Positions 1 through 6,530 of a stretch of 6,578 nucleotides of DNA are shown here, piece by piece; position 1 is the first letter of the stretch, and each line of letters starts with the position of its first letter. The translations under genes were made by a program, and so were the position numbers. The notes beneath the pieces are model-generated. The model saw only the letters and a program-made list of their open reading frames with translations. It ran no database searches and was not told where the DNA came from. The stretch is from positions 1 to 6,578 of the forward strand of contig JACOVN010000125.1 of the NCBI GenBank assembly GCA_016177315.1, given 5' to 3'. The stretch is from Candidatus Woesearchaeota archaeon. GTDB taxonomy: Archaea > Nanobdellota > Nanobdellia > Woesearchaeales > UBA12501.

Positions 1-66
1 ATTATTAGCAAGGAAGGAATTAAGAAAATTAACGATGTGCCTTATGCGATGGTGTTTGCGGTGTAA
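1..66 (+). CDS. C-terminal end of an unidentified gene (partial, 5' end outside window)
   Basis: Reading frame 1 is open from the first base to a TAA at 64-66 and would encode 21 residues ending in VPYAMVFAV. It would run convergently toward the DP2 gene, with only two bases (67-68) between the two stop codons. Such tight tail-to-tail packing is common in compact archaeal genomes and is the main reason to think it is real. The ending, a basic stretch and then a VPY motif leading into a hydrophobic run, faintly recalls the last membrane segment of A24-family prepilin peptidases, but 21 residues cannot support an assignment. It could also be chance open frame in a short spacer. Confidence 0.42.
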   Translation: MISKEGIKKINDVPYAMVFAV

Positions 67-68
67 CA

Positions 69-3000
69 TTACCCAAACCAAGCCCCTAATCCTGCCTGCT
101 TTTCTGATGCTTTGCCAAAAACTCCCTCAATTCTCCTCTTGGTTAATTCTAGTGTTTGCATCAAATAAGGAGAAACGTTATATTTCTTTGCTAGGCTGAT
201 GCTGGGCTCTAAATATTTGATGATTCCTCCCTCAGAAACGGTAAACTGCAATTTCCCTCCGCATTTGGTGCATTTCCCAATCAAAGGAGGTCTTCTGAAC
301 TTCTCATTGCATTTGCTGCATCGGAATTGCTGGGTTCCAAATTTCCGTAAATTTCCTTTTGTATCTCTCAGGAAATGCTTCTCAATGACTAAGGCTGCAA
401 CATCCGCAGCATCCACCGCCCTGATCTTCTCTGCCAGTTCCATCTGTCCTTTTAATTTGTCTTCCATGGAAGGTAAAGTTTTATACGCAGAGCATGTAAT
501 GCCAGCATTAATGCTGCTAACATGGTGTGTGAACCCCATTCCTTCGTACTGCCCTTCTTTTCCCAGCCGCTTCTTGAGCTGCTCAACTTCTACCTCCACG
601 GGCATTTTATACTGCAAAGCAGCCTCGTAGAGCGCAAGGGGGTATCGCCATGCAATGTCCAACCCATGTACCATATCATCAACCTCAGCCGGAATCAGCC
701 TGGTAGTAAGAACAAGAGGAGCATCCATGGTTCTCCCACCCCGCTTGTCTGGCAGATACTTCCTGGAAAAGTTCAATAATGCGTCCAAAAGCAGCATGAC
801 GCATGCCTCATCCCCATCACAATCTCTCCGCAGCGCTGCGTGCCAGAGCGGGTGGGCAAGTACCCCCTGAATTTCCGAGAAGCCAATGATTCTTCCTACC
901 ATCCCTGCAGAGATGTGGGGAGCTAAACCAATAACCAGATGACCAATTAACGCTTCTGGAGCCTTGAAGCGGTAGAAAGGAGTGAGGCCATAGAAACGCT
1001 CCAGTAACTCATCGACAAAATTTCCGATGCGGAAGAGCACTTGGTCGGCCGCCTCGTCGAGGGTGTCCTTTCCACCCGGCAGGATAATATCTTGAGGCTT
1101 TAATTCCAGGATTTGCTCTGCATCCTCCAGCGGCTTTCCATGAATATCATAAGTGTAGCCCAGCACTCTCAATGTTTCGACGCGAACCTTGATCTCCTTT
1201 GGCTTGAAATGCGTCAGCGGCAACTCTGTCATGTCATATCTTGTTGTTCCATCTTTATTTACGTAGAGATTGTGCTTGGCTCGAAGAATGCCTTTTGCTA
1301 AATGTTCTGGAATGTGCTCCTTGTTGGAAGTCCCCTTCACTCCTTTGATAAGGTCTGGATACGTGGAAAGGCCAAGGTGACTCAGGCTGGCTCGGAGGTA
1401 GTGTTGCACGTCGATGCTCCTGTTCCTGTATGCCTTGTTCTTTCCGTGTATTTTGCATCGCTCTGTTTCTTGGTACCCACAGAGGTTGCAGAGGTATACT
1501 CTCTTGGTCTTCCCTCGGCAGCGTTCGCATACGGCATAGATGGTGTCGGTGGTGCAGGAAGCGCATTGGTACAGTGGAAAATCCGCAGTGACCTTCCCAA
1601 CCCCTAAGCTTACCTGTATACTCCTCGTCTTCCCCCCTTCCTCTCCTACCGGAAAAAGCACTTGAGGACTGCCCTTCAATTTCCTCATCTTCGCTTTTTC
1701 CGGCCTTCCCATTCTTGCACCAATGAATGTTCCACACGTATCCCAGAGCTTGGCAGGACAAAGGCCTTGCACCATCTCTAAGGAAGTATTCCAGGGTTTG
1801 TCTTGGAGTTTTGCCAGTGCTGCATCTACATCAAATGCTGTGTGGCAGTTGACGGTGTAGAGGAGTGCTAGTGCATGGTTCTGCTCAATAACAACATACT
1901 CGTTGGCTGAGACGAGATGGGGTAAACCGATCAGTTCCAAGTATCGTTTTTCTGCCGCAAGGGGCAGGATGATTTTTTCTATTTCCCCGTTGCGCTGCAC
2001 TTGTCCTCGTTTCAGCCACTGCAACAGTGCGAGCAATTGCTCAGGTGTAATGCAGTTCCAATAATACGTAAACATGGGGTGCAGAGGGATGTTGAGTTTC
2101 TCTGCCACCGTGATAGATGCCGCTGCAGAGAATTTGTATCGGAATGGTTCCTTGAGAAAGAGGGAGAGATGCTCCACACTGATCTGGAGCAAGGCAGAGA
2201 GCTTTTCCAAATCAAGGGTTCCAAACATTTCCACTGTTGCCTTCTCAAATTCCTGCACGTACCATTCCTCACAATATCCTGCAGGAACGAGAGGGTGACC
2301 ATTTACTGCAAAATCTCCATAGCTGAAGAGAATATCACCCAAGAAGAGGATTTCTTGGATCTCACCAAGCTGCTTCACTTCCGCCTCTTTGTTTACCTTA
2401 ACCACACTTCCATTCTGGAGTTTTACGATAGGACCATCCAAAGCATCGCAAACGGTCAAGGCCGTTGCTTTGCCAGGACGCTCTACTTTCAGTTGTGTGC
2501 CAGTGGCAATATATTTGTGTAAAACTGCTTGCGTTGCAGGATGGATTGCGGCAGAGGAAAACCCCGATAGTCTGCTTCTCCCGTACCGGAGCCGGAATCC
2601 TCCATGTCTCATGGGGTGGGTCAGAACCGGCCTGCCGGCCACCAGATCCTTTATGTAGGTATAGTTCGGTGCAAGCCTATCTTTTGTTACATCTTTCTCT
2701 CTTGCCTTCATTTGCTTTTGCAAAGCCAGGAACTCTTGCAGGAATCCCCATTCTAAACCAAATTCCTTTCCCCACTTCTGCAACCGGAGCCAAAGTTTGG
2801 GTGCTTTCTGCGCAAGGCCTTCAGCAAGAACGAGGCAGACTCCACCACGAATCATGTTGGTAGCGACTCGTGGCAGATCTTTGTGCCGGGACACCTCTAT
2901 GTCCTCTGTCGGGTCTCCATCTACCTCTACAGGCAGATGCTGTGCCAGGAACCGTATTTCCTCTTCAGAGGGAAGATACTGCAAATTAGTAATTCGTTCA

Positions 3001-3596
3001 TGGTAATCGTAAATCTCTGCTACGAATCGTTCCACCTCCTCCTCAGAAGGATCGTATTTCTCGTACCCGAACTTCACACGGAGATAATCGAGAATTAAAA
3101 CAGAAAAGGCGGCTCCTGTTCCTCCTGCTCCTCGCACCGGACCAGCATACATCCCAGCCAAATATTCCTTGCCGTCTTTCCTCTTCTTGATCTGCAATTC
3201 CGTAAATCCTTCCAATGGTGCAGAAACAATGCCGAGAGTGTGGTAGGCAAACCCAACCCGTATGCCAACCTCTAATGCATCTTTCCTGGATGGGAAGATG
3301 CAGAATTTCTCTCTCGCGACTTCCTCTGCAATGAACAGTGCCACTCTCCAAGACAATGCTCCATGCGCCTGCTCAAGCTTCTGGATGCGCTCCTTCAGCC
3401 CTGAACCAATGAGCTGCGGCGCCACAGAACCAATGAGCCCTTCTACCCGCTCCGCCATATTTCCAGCGAGCGGAATGTCAACGCAATGCTCCGGATCAAG
3501 GCACTGTTCCCTTGCTTGGAGAGCGAGGGTATATGCTACTTCAACATTCTTTTGGAGAGCGATGAAATATTCCTGCATCGATGGACTGCATTGCAT
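69..3596 (-). CDS. polC: DNA polymerase D large subunit DP2 (catalytic subunit)
   Basis: This is the polymerase subunit of the archaeal replicative DNA polymerase PolD. It works with DP1 and PCNA to extend primers at the fork. At 1175 aa it is full length for the family (about 1100-1300 aa without inteins). Recognisable blocks are an N-terminal AGPVRGAGGTGAA motif (151-163), VEVDGDPTE (223-231), HPMRHGGFRLRYGRSR (327-342), ATGTQLKVERPGKA (364-377), the basic motif GARMGRPEKAKMRKLKG in the first double-psi barrel (626-642), and DCDGDE with the catalytic aspartates D927 and D929 in the second barrel, followed by NFSRKYLPDKRGG. Cysteine clusters at C678/C681/C690/C693, C703/C706/C714/H717 and C1093/C1096/C1109/C1112 fit three zinc sites. 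The C terminus QAGLGAWF (1167-1174) is a PCNA-interacting box. No intein is present. Family members usually read NCDGDED where this one reads DCDGDEA. The ATG at 3596 is preferred over M7 because GAGGT lies 6 nt upstream. It is the last gene of the operon, one base after the DP1 stop. Confidence 0.98.
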   Translation of the reverse strand: MQCSPSMQEYFIALQKNVEVAYTLALQAREQCLDPEHCVDIPLAGNMAERVEGLIGSVAPQLIGSGLKERIQKLEQAHGALSWRVALFIAEEVAREKFCIFPSRKDALEVGIRVGFAYHTLGIVSAPLEGFTELQIKKRKDGKEYLAGMYAGPVRGAGGTGAAFSVLILDYLRVKFGYEKYDPSEEEVERFVAEIYDYHERITNLQYLPSEEEIRFLAQHLPVEVDGDPTEDIEVSRHKDLPRVATNMIRGGVCLVLAEGLAQKAPKLWLRLQKWGKEFGLEWGFLQEFLALQKQMKAREKDVTKDRLAPNYTYIKDLVAGRPVLTHPMRHGGFRLRYGRSRLSGFSSAAIHPATQAVLHKYIATGTQLKVERPGKATALTVCDALDGPIVKLQNGSVVKVNKEAEVKQLGEIQEILFLGDILFSYGDFAVNGHPLVPAGYCEEWYVQEFEKATVEMFGTLDLEKLSALLQISVEHLSLFLKEPFRYKFSAAASITVAEKLNIPLHPMFTYYWNCITPEQLLALLQWLKRGQVQRNGEIEKIILPLAAEKRYLELIGLPHLVSANEYVVIEQNHALALLYTVNCHTAFDVDAALAKLQDKPWNTSLEMVQGLCPAKLWDTCGTFIGARMGRPEKAKMRKLKGSPQVLFPVGEEGGKTRSIQVSLGVGKVTADFPLYQCASCTTDTIYAVCERCRGKTKRVYLCNLCGYQETERCKIHGKNKAYRNRSIDVQHYLRASLSHLGLSTYPDLIKGVKGTSNKEHIPEHLAKGILRAKHNLYVNKDGTTRYDMTELPLTHFKPKEIKVRVETLRVLGYTYDIHGKPLEDAEQILELKPQDIILPGGKDTLDEAADQVLFRIGNFVDELLERFYGLTPFYRFKAPEALIGHLVIGLAPHISAGMVGRIIGFSEIQGVLAHPLWHAALRRDCDGDEACVMLLLDALLNFSRKYLPDKRGGRTMDAPLVLTTRLIPAEVDDMVHGLDIAWRYPLALYEAALQYKMPVEVEVEQLKKRLGKEGQYEGMGFTHHVSSINAGITCSAYKTLPSMEDKLKGQMELAEKIRAVDAADVAALVIEKHFLRDTKGNLRKFGTQQFRCSKCNEKFRRPPLIGKCTKCGGKLQFTVSEGGIIKYLEPSISLAKKYNVSPYLMQTLELTKRRIEGVFGKASEKQAGLGAWFG

Positions 3597-3597
3597 G

Positions 3598-5133
3598 CTA
3601 GAACCTCAATAATTTAACCTCTCTCGTTTTTAGATTGGCAATGGGGACTCTTGCTGGTTCAGGATTGTGCCCCATCTTCGCTTGAAATGCTGTTTTGGCT
3701 TGCCAACAGCTACTGCAGATGAGCGTAATGTTCTTGTAATTAGCCACTGCTGATTTATGGAGGTGCCCTGTTATGAAGAAGTCCGGTACCCTGTCAATGA
3801 CGAGGGGGTCGTCATGGGCGTCCGGAATGTACAAAGTAGAAGTGTGGGTGGGTGCCAAGTGGCGTTTCTGCAGCAAAAGTTTCATGATAATGTCAGGCCT
3901 GTCATACCCTCCGTGCGATCGTATGCTGTCCATGGTTGCGATGTAATGATCAAAGCTGTAACCGTGGTATACGAGCACGTCAAAGCCTGGAGAGGTTCCT
4001 GTTGCGTGGATGTTCACCATGCCAGGGTTGGAGATCATGGTAACGTTGGGCAACTCCCAGAGCGGTTTTGCAAAATCCTTGTACAGTCTTGGTTGTGGTT
4101 CAGAAATCCGCATCGCGTCATGGTTCCCTGGAGAAAGGATGAGTTGGATCTCCTGAGGGACGTGGGAGAGAAGCTCGGCGCATTTTGCGTATTGTGCATA
4201 AATATCTTTAATAGCGAGCTCGTGTTCCTGGCTAGGGTAGATCCCTATTCCATCCACTAAATCTCCGGCGACAAACACATACTGGACCTTTGCAGCAATT
4301 TCGCGCTGTCGCTCGTTCCCGGCTTCTTGGTTAATCCATTTGAGAAATTTATGGAATTCTTCCTCAAGAAAGAGTTTAGAACCCACATGCAAGTCTGAAA
4401 GAAACACTGCATAGGCCTCTTCTGACGCTTTCCTAAGCTCCTTGGTGTTCGGGATATCAGGCAAGACCAAGGCATTCGCAAAAAGAATATTCTCTCCTGT
4501 CGTGCCCTGCACACCAATAACCTCATCAAGGACAATGTCCTTTGCCTTTTGCCAAAGTTCCGGCTTGTGTTGACTTACGAGAACTTTAACCGAGCCGGTG
4601 TTGTCCTCTACCTGGAGAACGAGGTTGTTGTTCTTTGTGGTTCGTATGTCATTGATCATGCCGATGATGGAGACATGTTCCCGTTGATGCTTTCCGGAAA
4701 TCCTGTTAATGGATATTATGCCCTGAAGTTCGGGCCTGTGTGTAAGGAGCTTTCGCATCTTGTTGTACCGCGCATTGAAGAAAGAAACAAAATCCTGCGT
4801 TTCACGCTTCTTGCTTTTCTCCTCGTAGGAGAAGGTAATGTTTACCGCTCCCTTATGACGGTGTCTTTCAACAACGGGTTGCTGCCAAGATTGTTGCTGT
4901 TCAGGGTGTTGTTCCTCGAACCGTTGCAGGAACTGAAGGTGAGTTTCAGCATTCAGAACAAAAAGCTCTCCGCCAAAGTCGCTCTCCGCAAGCGTGTCTG
5001 CAATCTTCTGGAGATCTTCTTCCCCTAATTGTTCGAGAAATTCTGCATCGACAAGGATGTTTTTCTCGAGCAGCCGTGCTACTGTTTTCTGCTTCCAGTT
5101 TTGTGTGTTTTGGGTGAGCGGCGTTTGTTCCAT
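3598..5133 (-). CDS. polB: DNA polymerase D small subunit DP1 (3'-5' proofreading exonuclease)
   Basis: DP1 is the small subunit of PolD, homologous to the B subunits of eukaryotic replicative polymerases but with an active Mre11-like nuclease that removes misincorporated bases. The 511 aa are somewhat short for the family, mainly in the linker, which here is Gln/Glu-rich (about 73-86). After an N-terminal helical domain comes an OB fold (about 153-226, containing SIIGMINDIR and VEDNTGSVKVLV). The calcineurin-like phosphoesterase domain follows (about 241-500) with all motifs present: SDLH (D247, H249), GDLVD (D291), GNHD (N337, H338), YHG (H390) and GHLH (H457, H459). This is the complete two-metal ligand set, so the exonuclease is predicted to be active, unlike the eukaryotic B subunits. 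The ATG is one base downstream of the orc1/cdc6 TAG. No Shine-Dalgarno sequence is visible before it, so translation probably depends on termination-reinitiation from the upstream gene. Confidence 0.98.
   Translation of the reverse strand: MEQTPLTQNTQNWKQKTVARLLEKNILVDAEFLEQLGEEDLQKIADTLAESDFGGELFVLNAETHLQFLQRFEEQHPEQQQSWQQPVVERHRHKGAVNITFSYEEKSKKRETQDFVSFFNARYNKMRKLLTHRPELQGIISINRISGKHQREHVSIIGMINDIRTTKNNNLVLQVEDNTGSVKVLVSQHKPELWQKAKDIVLDEVIGVQGTTGENILFANALVLPDIPNTKELRKASEEAYAVFLSDLHVGSKLFLEEEFHKFLKWINQEAGNERQREIAAKVQYVFVAGDLVDGIGIYPSQEHELAIKDIYAQYAKCAELLSHVPQEIQLILSPGNHDAMRISEPQPRLYKDFAKPLWELPNVTMISNPGMVNIHATGTSPGFDVLVYHGYSFDHYIATMDSIRSHGGYDRPDIIMKLLLQKRHLAPTHTSTLYIPDAHDDPLVIDRVPDFFITGHLHKSAVANYKNITLICSSCWQAKTAFQAKMGHNPEPARVPIANLKTREVKLLRF
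3603..3607 (-). promoter_or_regulatory. Ribosome binding site of DP2
   Basis: GAGGT on the minus strand lies 6 nt upstream of the DP2 ATG, inside the last codons of DP1. It matches part of GGAGGTGA and supports the start at 3596. DP1 has no equivalent site at its own start, so DP2 may combine independent initiation with coupling while DP1 relies on coupling alone. Confidence 0.6.
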
Positions 5134-5134
5134 G

Positions 5135-6343
5135 CTATCGCAAACTAAATTCTGTTTGTAACGCTCGGAAAAGGTTCTGTCGAACTGTGTCGGGAATGTT
5201 GAGATGAATCTCCCTCATCCTCCCATATCTTCCTTTGGAAATCACCTTGGCATTGATGATCCCAAGAAGGTCAAGCTCGCCAAGGATATCTGAAATTCGT
5301 CGTTGCGTGAGCGGTCGCATGCCGGTCTGTCTGCAGAGTTGCTGGTAATATACGTACACTTCTCCAGTAAACAGCCTGCGCTTTTGCTCTCGAGCGGCAA
5401 GGAGGATGGCAAGAAGAACTGCCTGGAGTTGCTTTGGTTGGTTCAATGCTGCATCCAGAATCCTGTCCTTTTCTAGTTTCTCCTCCGCAAGATCAATGTG
5501 GGAGAGGAGTACATACTTGCTTCCTTCGCGCTCGGCAATTTCTCCAGAAATGCGGAGGAGCTCCAATGCCCTGCGGGCATCTCCGTGCTCTTTTGCCGAG
5601 CGGGCCGCACATTTTTCGATAACTCCTTCCTTAACCACATTTGACCGAAAGGCCTTTGTTGTTCGGTCCTTCAGGATGTCTTGGATTTGTAGTGCATTGT
5701 AGGCAGGAAAGAGCATTTCTTCCTCCGAGAGCGAACTCTTCACTCTGGAATCGAGCGCATCGGCAAAAAGAAGATTGTTGGACACACCCACCAAGGTAAC
5801 CTGTGCTTGCTTGAGCTCTGCATTCATCCGCGTGAGCGTATAGAGAAATCCGTCCCCTATCTTTTTTACCATTTCGTCGATTTCGTCCAATATAAGGATG
5901 CAGAGTTGTTTCTCTCGATCGACAAGATCAAAAAAAATATGGTAGACTTCCTCTGTCGGCAGGCCTGTTGGGGGAATGTCCCTCCCCAACTCCTTAATCA
6001 TTTGTGCCACGATCCTGTACTCTGTATCGGCAACATTCTTGAGCTTACAGTTCAGATAGAGTATCTTCAAGTGAATGTCACGTTCCTTTGCCACTCCTTC
6101 CAGCTTTTTCGCGATGTGCCGGATAGTGAGTGTCTTTCCCGTGCCAGTCTTCCCATAGAGAAAGAGGTTAGATGGTTTCTGGAGGCGCAAGCAAGGTGCC
6201 AAAATCTTCCCAATTTGCTCAATCTGCTCTTCTCGATGGAGAATTTCCTCTGGAAGGTGGTTTGCATACAAAACACCCCTATCCTGGAATAGGGACTGCT
6301 CATTCAGAAATCGCTCGAAGAGCGTACCGAGTTTGTCCGCCAT
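5135..6343 (-). CDS. cdc6: Orc1/Cdc6 family replication initiator (AAA+ ATPase with winged helix)
   Basis: This protein binds origin recognition boxes, melts the origin and helps load the MCM helicase. Numbered from the ATG at 6343 (402 aa, typical for the family), the AAA+ core has Walker A GKTGTGKT (64-71), Walker B LILDEID (D153, E154, D156), sensor 1 asparagines N189/N190 (VGVSNN), a likely arginine finger R200 (LDSRVKSSL) and sensor 2 GDARRAL (R257/R258). The C-terminal winged helix has a recognition helix around LTQRRISDILGELDLLGI (345-362) and a wing KGRYGRMREI (370-379), as in Orc1-type initiators. An in-frame GTG at 6355 would add four residues, MGVN. I prefer the ATG because GGTGA lies just before it and no ribosome site precedes the GTG. 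It is the first gene of the operon, beside its own presumed binding sites, an arrangement seen for many archaeal initiators. Confidence 0.97.
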   Translation of the reverse strand: MADKLGTLFERFLNEQSLFQDRGVLYANHLPEEILHREEQIEQIGKILAPCLRLQKPSNLFLYGKTGTGKTLTIRHIAKKLEGVAKERDIHLKILYLNCKLKNVADTEYRIVAQMIKELGRDIPPTGLPTEEVYHIFFDLVDREKQLCILILDEIDEMVKKIGDGFLYTLTRMNAELKQAQVTLVGVSNNLLFADALDSRVKSSLSEEEMLFPAYNALQIQDILKDRTTKAFRSNVVKEGVIEKCAARSAKEHGDARRALELLRISGEIAEREGSKYVLLSHIDLAEEKLEKDRILDAALNQPKQLQAVLLAILLAAREQKRRLFTGEVYVYYQQLCRQTGMRPLTQRRISDILGELDLLGIINAKVISKGRYGRMREIHLNIPDTVRQNLFRALQTEFSLR

Positions 6344-6345
6344 GT

Positions 6346-6350
6346 TCACC
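6346..6350 (-). promoter_or_regulatory. Ribosome binding site of orc1/cdc6
   Basis: The minus strand reads GGGGGTGAACATG. GGTGA matches the archaeal anti-Shine-Dalgarno complement (GGAGGTGA). Its spacing of 2 nt to the ATG is short but acceptable for archaea, and it decides in favour of the ATG at 6343 over the GTG at 6355. The G-rich leader could alternatively be incidental if the transcript is leaderless or nearly so. Confidence 0.5.
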
Positions 6351-6365
6351 CCCACCCACTTTTCT

Positions 6366-6386
6366 GTTCCATCAGAAACAAAGGTA
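6366..6386 (+). repeat. Origin recognition box, ORB-1
   Basis: The core TTCCATCAGAAACAAAGG (6367-6384) follows the archaeal ORB pattern, in which a TTCCA/TGGAA-type dyad is followed by AAACAAAG and a G run. The TTC-N5-GAA dyad is kept, and a flanking dyad TTTCTG-N6-CAGAAA (6361-6378) is perfect. It matches ORB-2 at 15 of 18 positions. The downstream G string is weak (GG then TATA). It ends 22 bases upstream of the orc1/cdc6 ATG, so bound initiator would overlap the leader or promoter of its own gene. Confidence 0.75.
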
Positions 6387-6404
6387 TAACCCGTAACGGT
6401 CTTC

Positions 6405-6414
6405 TTTTAATAAA
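6405..6414 (-). promoter_or_regulatory. Possible TATA box for the orc1/cdc6-DP1-DP2 operon
   Basis: The minus strand reads TTTATTAAAA here. With the usual archaeal spacing of about 25 bases, transcription would start near 6380, inside ORB-1, giving a leader of roughly 35-40 nt. An alternative element, GTTATACC (minus strand, about 6383-6390), would give a leader of about 15-20 nt. No convincing purine-rich BRE is visible before the first candidate, so the exact promoter is uncertain. Confidence 0.3.
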
Positions 6415-6428
6415 GGATGTGGTTCTTT

Positions 6429-6440
6429 AACATATATGTT
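6429..6440. repeat. Perfect 12-bp palindrome in the origin core
   Basis: AACATATATGTT equals its own reverse complement. It sits almost midway between ORB-1 and ORB-2. It could bind a dimeric regulator or be an easily melted segment. Its sequence is simple enough that chance in AT-rich DNA is possible. Confidence 0.5.
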
Positions 6441-6470
6441 TCCTCATACTATTCTTTGCGGTTCTCATGT

Positions 6471-6495
6471 GTCCCTCCTCTGTTTCTTGTGGAAG
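6471..6495 (-). repeat. Origin recognition box, ORB-2 (inverted relative to ORB-1)
   Basis: On the minus strand the core reads TTCCACAAGAAACAGAGG (plus-strand 6477-6494), followed by AGGGAC, giving a stronger G-rich tail than ORB-1. It shares 15 of 18 core bases with ORB-1, including TTCCA, AGAAACA and AGG, and keeps the TTC-N5-GAA dyad. The two boxes point toward each other across the AT-rich core, about 110 bp centre to centre. Confidence 0.75.
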
Positions 6496-6497
6496 TA

Positions 6498-6505
6498 TTT
6501 ATATC
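6498..6505 (+). promoter_or_regulatory. Possible plus-strand TATA box for a divergent transcript
   Basis: TTTATATC on the plus strand is close to the archaeal TATA consensus and is preceded by a purine-containing GGAAGTA, which could act as a BRE. It abuts ORB-2. Transcription would begin near 6525-6535 and run out of the window, so no gene can be assigned. It may simply be AT-rich origin DNA. Confidence 0.25.
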
Positions 6506-6509
6506 AGAT

Positions 6510-6530
6510 GAGAGGGACAAACGAGAGGGA
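6510..6530 (+). repeat. Tandem purine-rich 8-mer, two copies with a 13-base period
   Basis: GAGAGGGA occurs at 6510-6517 and again at 6523-6530, separated by CAAAC. The G-run resembles the G string of ORBs, but the TTCC...GAAAC dyad is missing, so these are not complete ORBs. They might be auxiliary initiator contacts or chance purine-rich sequence. Confidence 0.4.

Larger units (their letters stand above)
6401..6440. other. Probable duplex unwinding element (AT-rich core)
   Basis: Thirty of these 40 bases are A or T. The segment lies between the two inverted ORBs and ends in a perfect palindrome. In archaeal origins the unwinding element usually lies between inverted ORBs, so this is the best candidate for the melting site. 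Part of it could instead serve as the orc1/cdc6 promoter; the two roles are compatible. Confidence 0.5.

Noticed and set aside
1255..1761. 168-codon minus-strand frame overlapping DP2 in another frame
   Set aside because: It covers the DP2 zinc-finger region in a different frame. Its composition is low in hydrophobic residues and high in Arg, Gln and Ser, typical of an out-of-frame shadow.
2001..2522. 173-codon plus-strand open frame rich in Cys and His, antisense to DP2
   Set aside because: The Cys and His residues come from the reverse complement of DP2 codons. They form no spaced zinc motif and no homologous protein is apparent.
3757..4260. 167-codon plus-strand open frame antisense to the DP1 nuclease domain
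   Set aside because: It overlaps the most conserved part of DP1, shows no family resemblance and has no ribosome site, so it is a shadow frame.
5807..6292. 161-codon plus-strand open frame antisense to orc1/cdc6
   Set aside because: It lies wholly inside the AAA+ coding region on the opposite strand. Its translation has no recognisable domain, and the minus-strand protein is unmistakable.
69..6343. Novel defence or mobile system
   Set aside because: All three genes are recognisable core replication genes with complete motifs and conserved order. There are no transposases, integrases, terminal repeats or atypical composition.
6353..6355. GTG start for orc1/cdc6, adding MGVN
   Set aside because: There is no ribosome site before it, whereas GGTGA precedes the ATG at 6343. 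The difference is only four residues and cannot be settled without transcript data.
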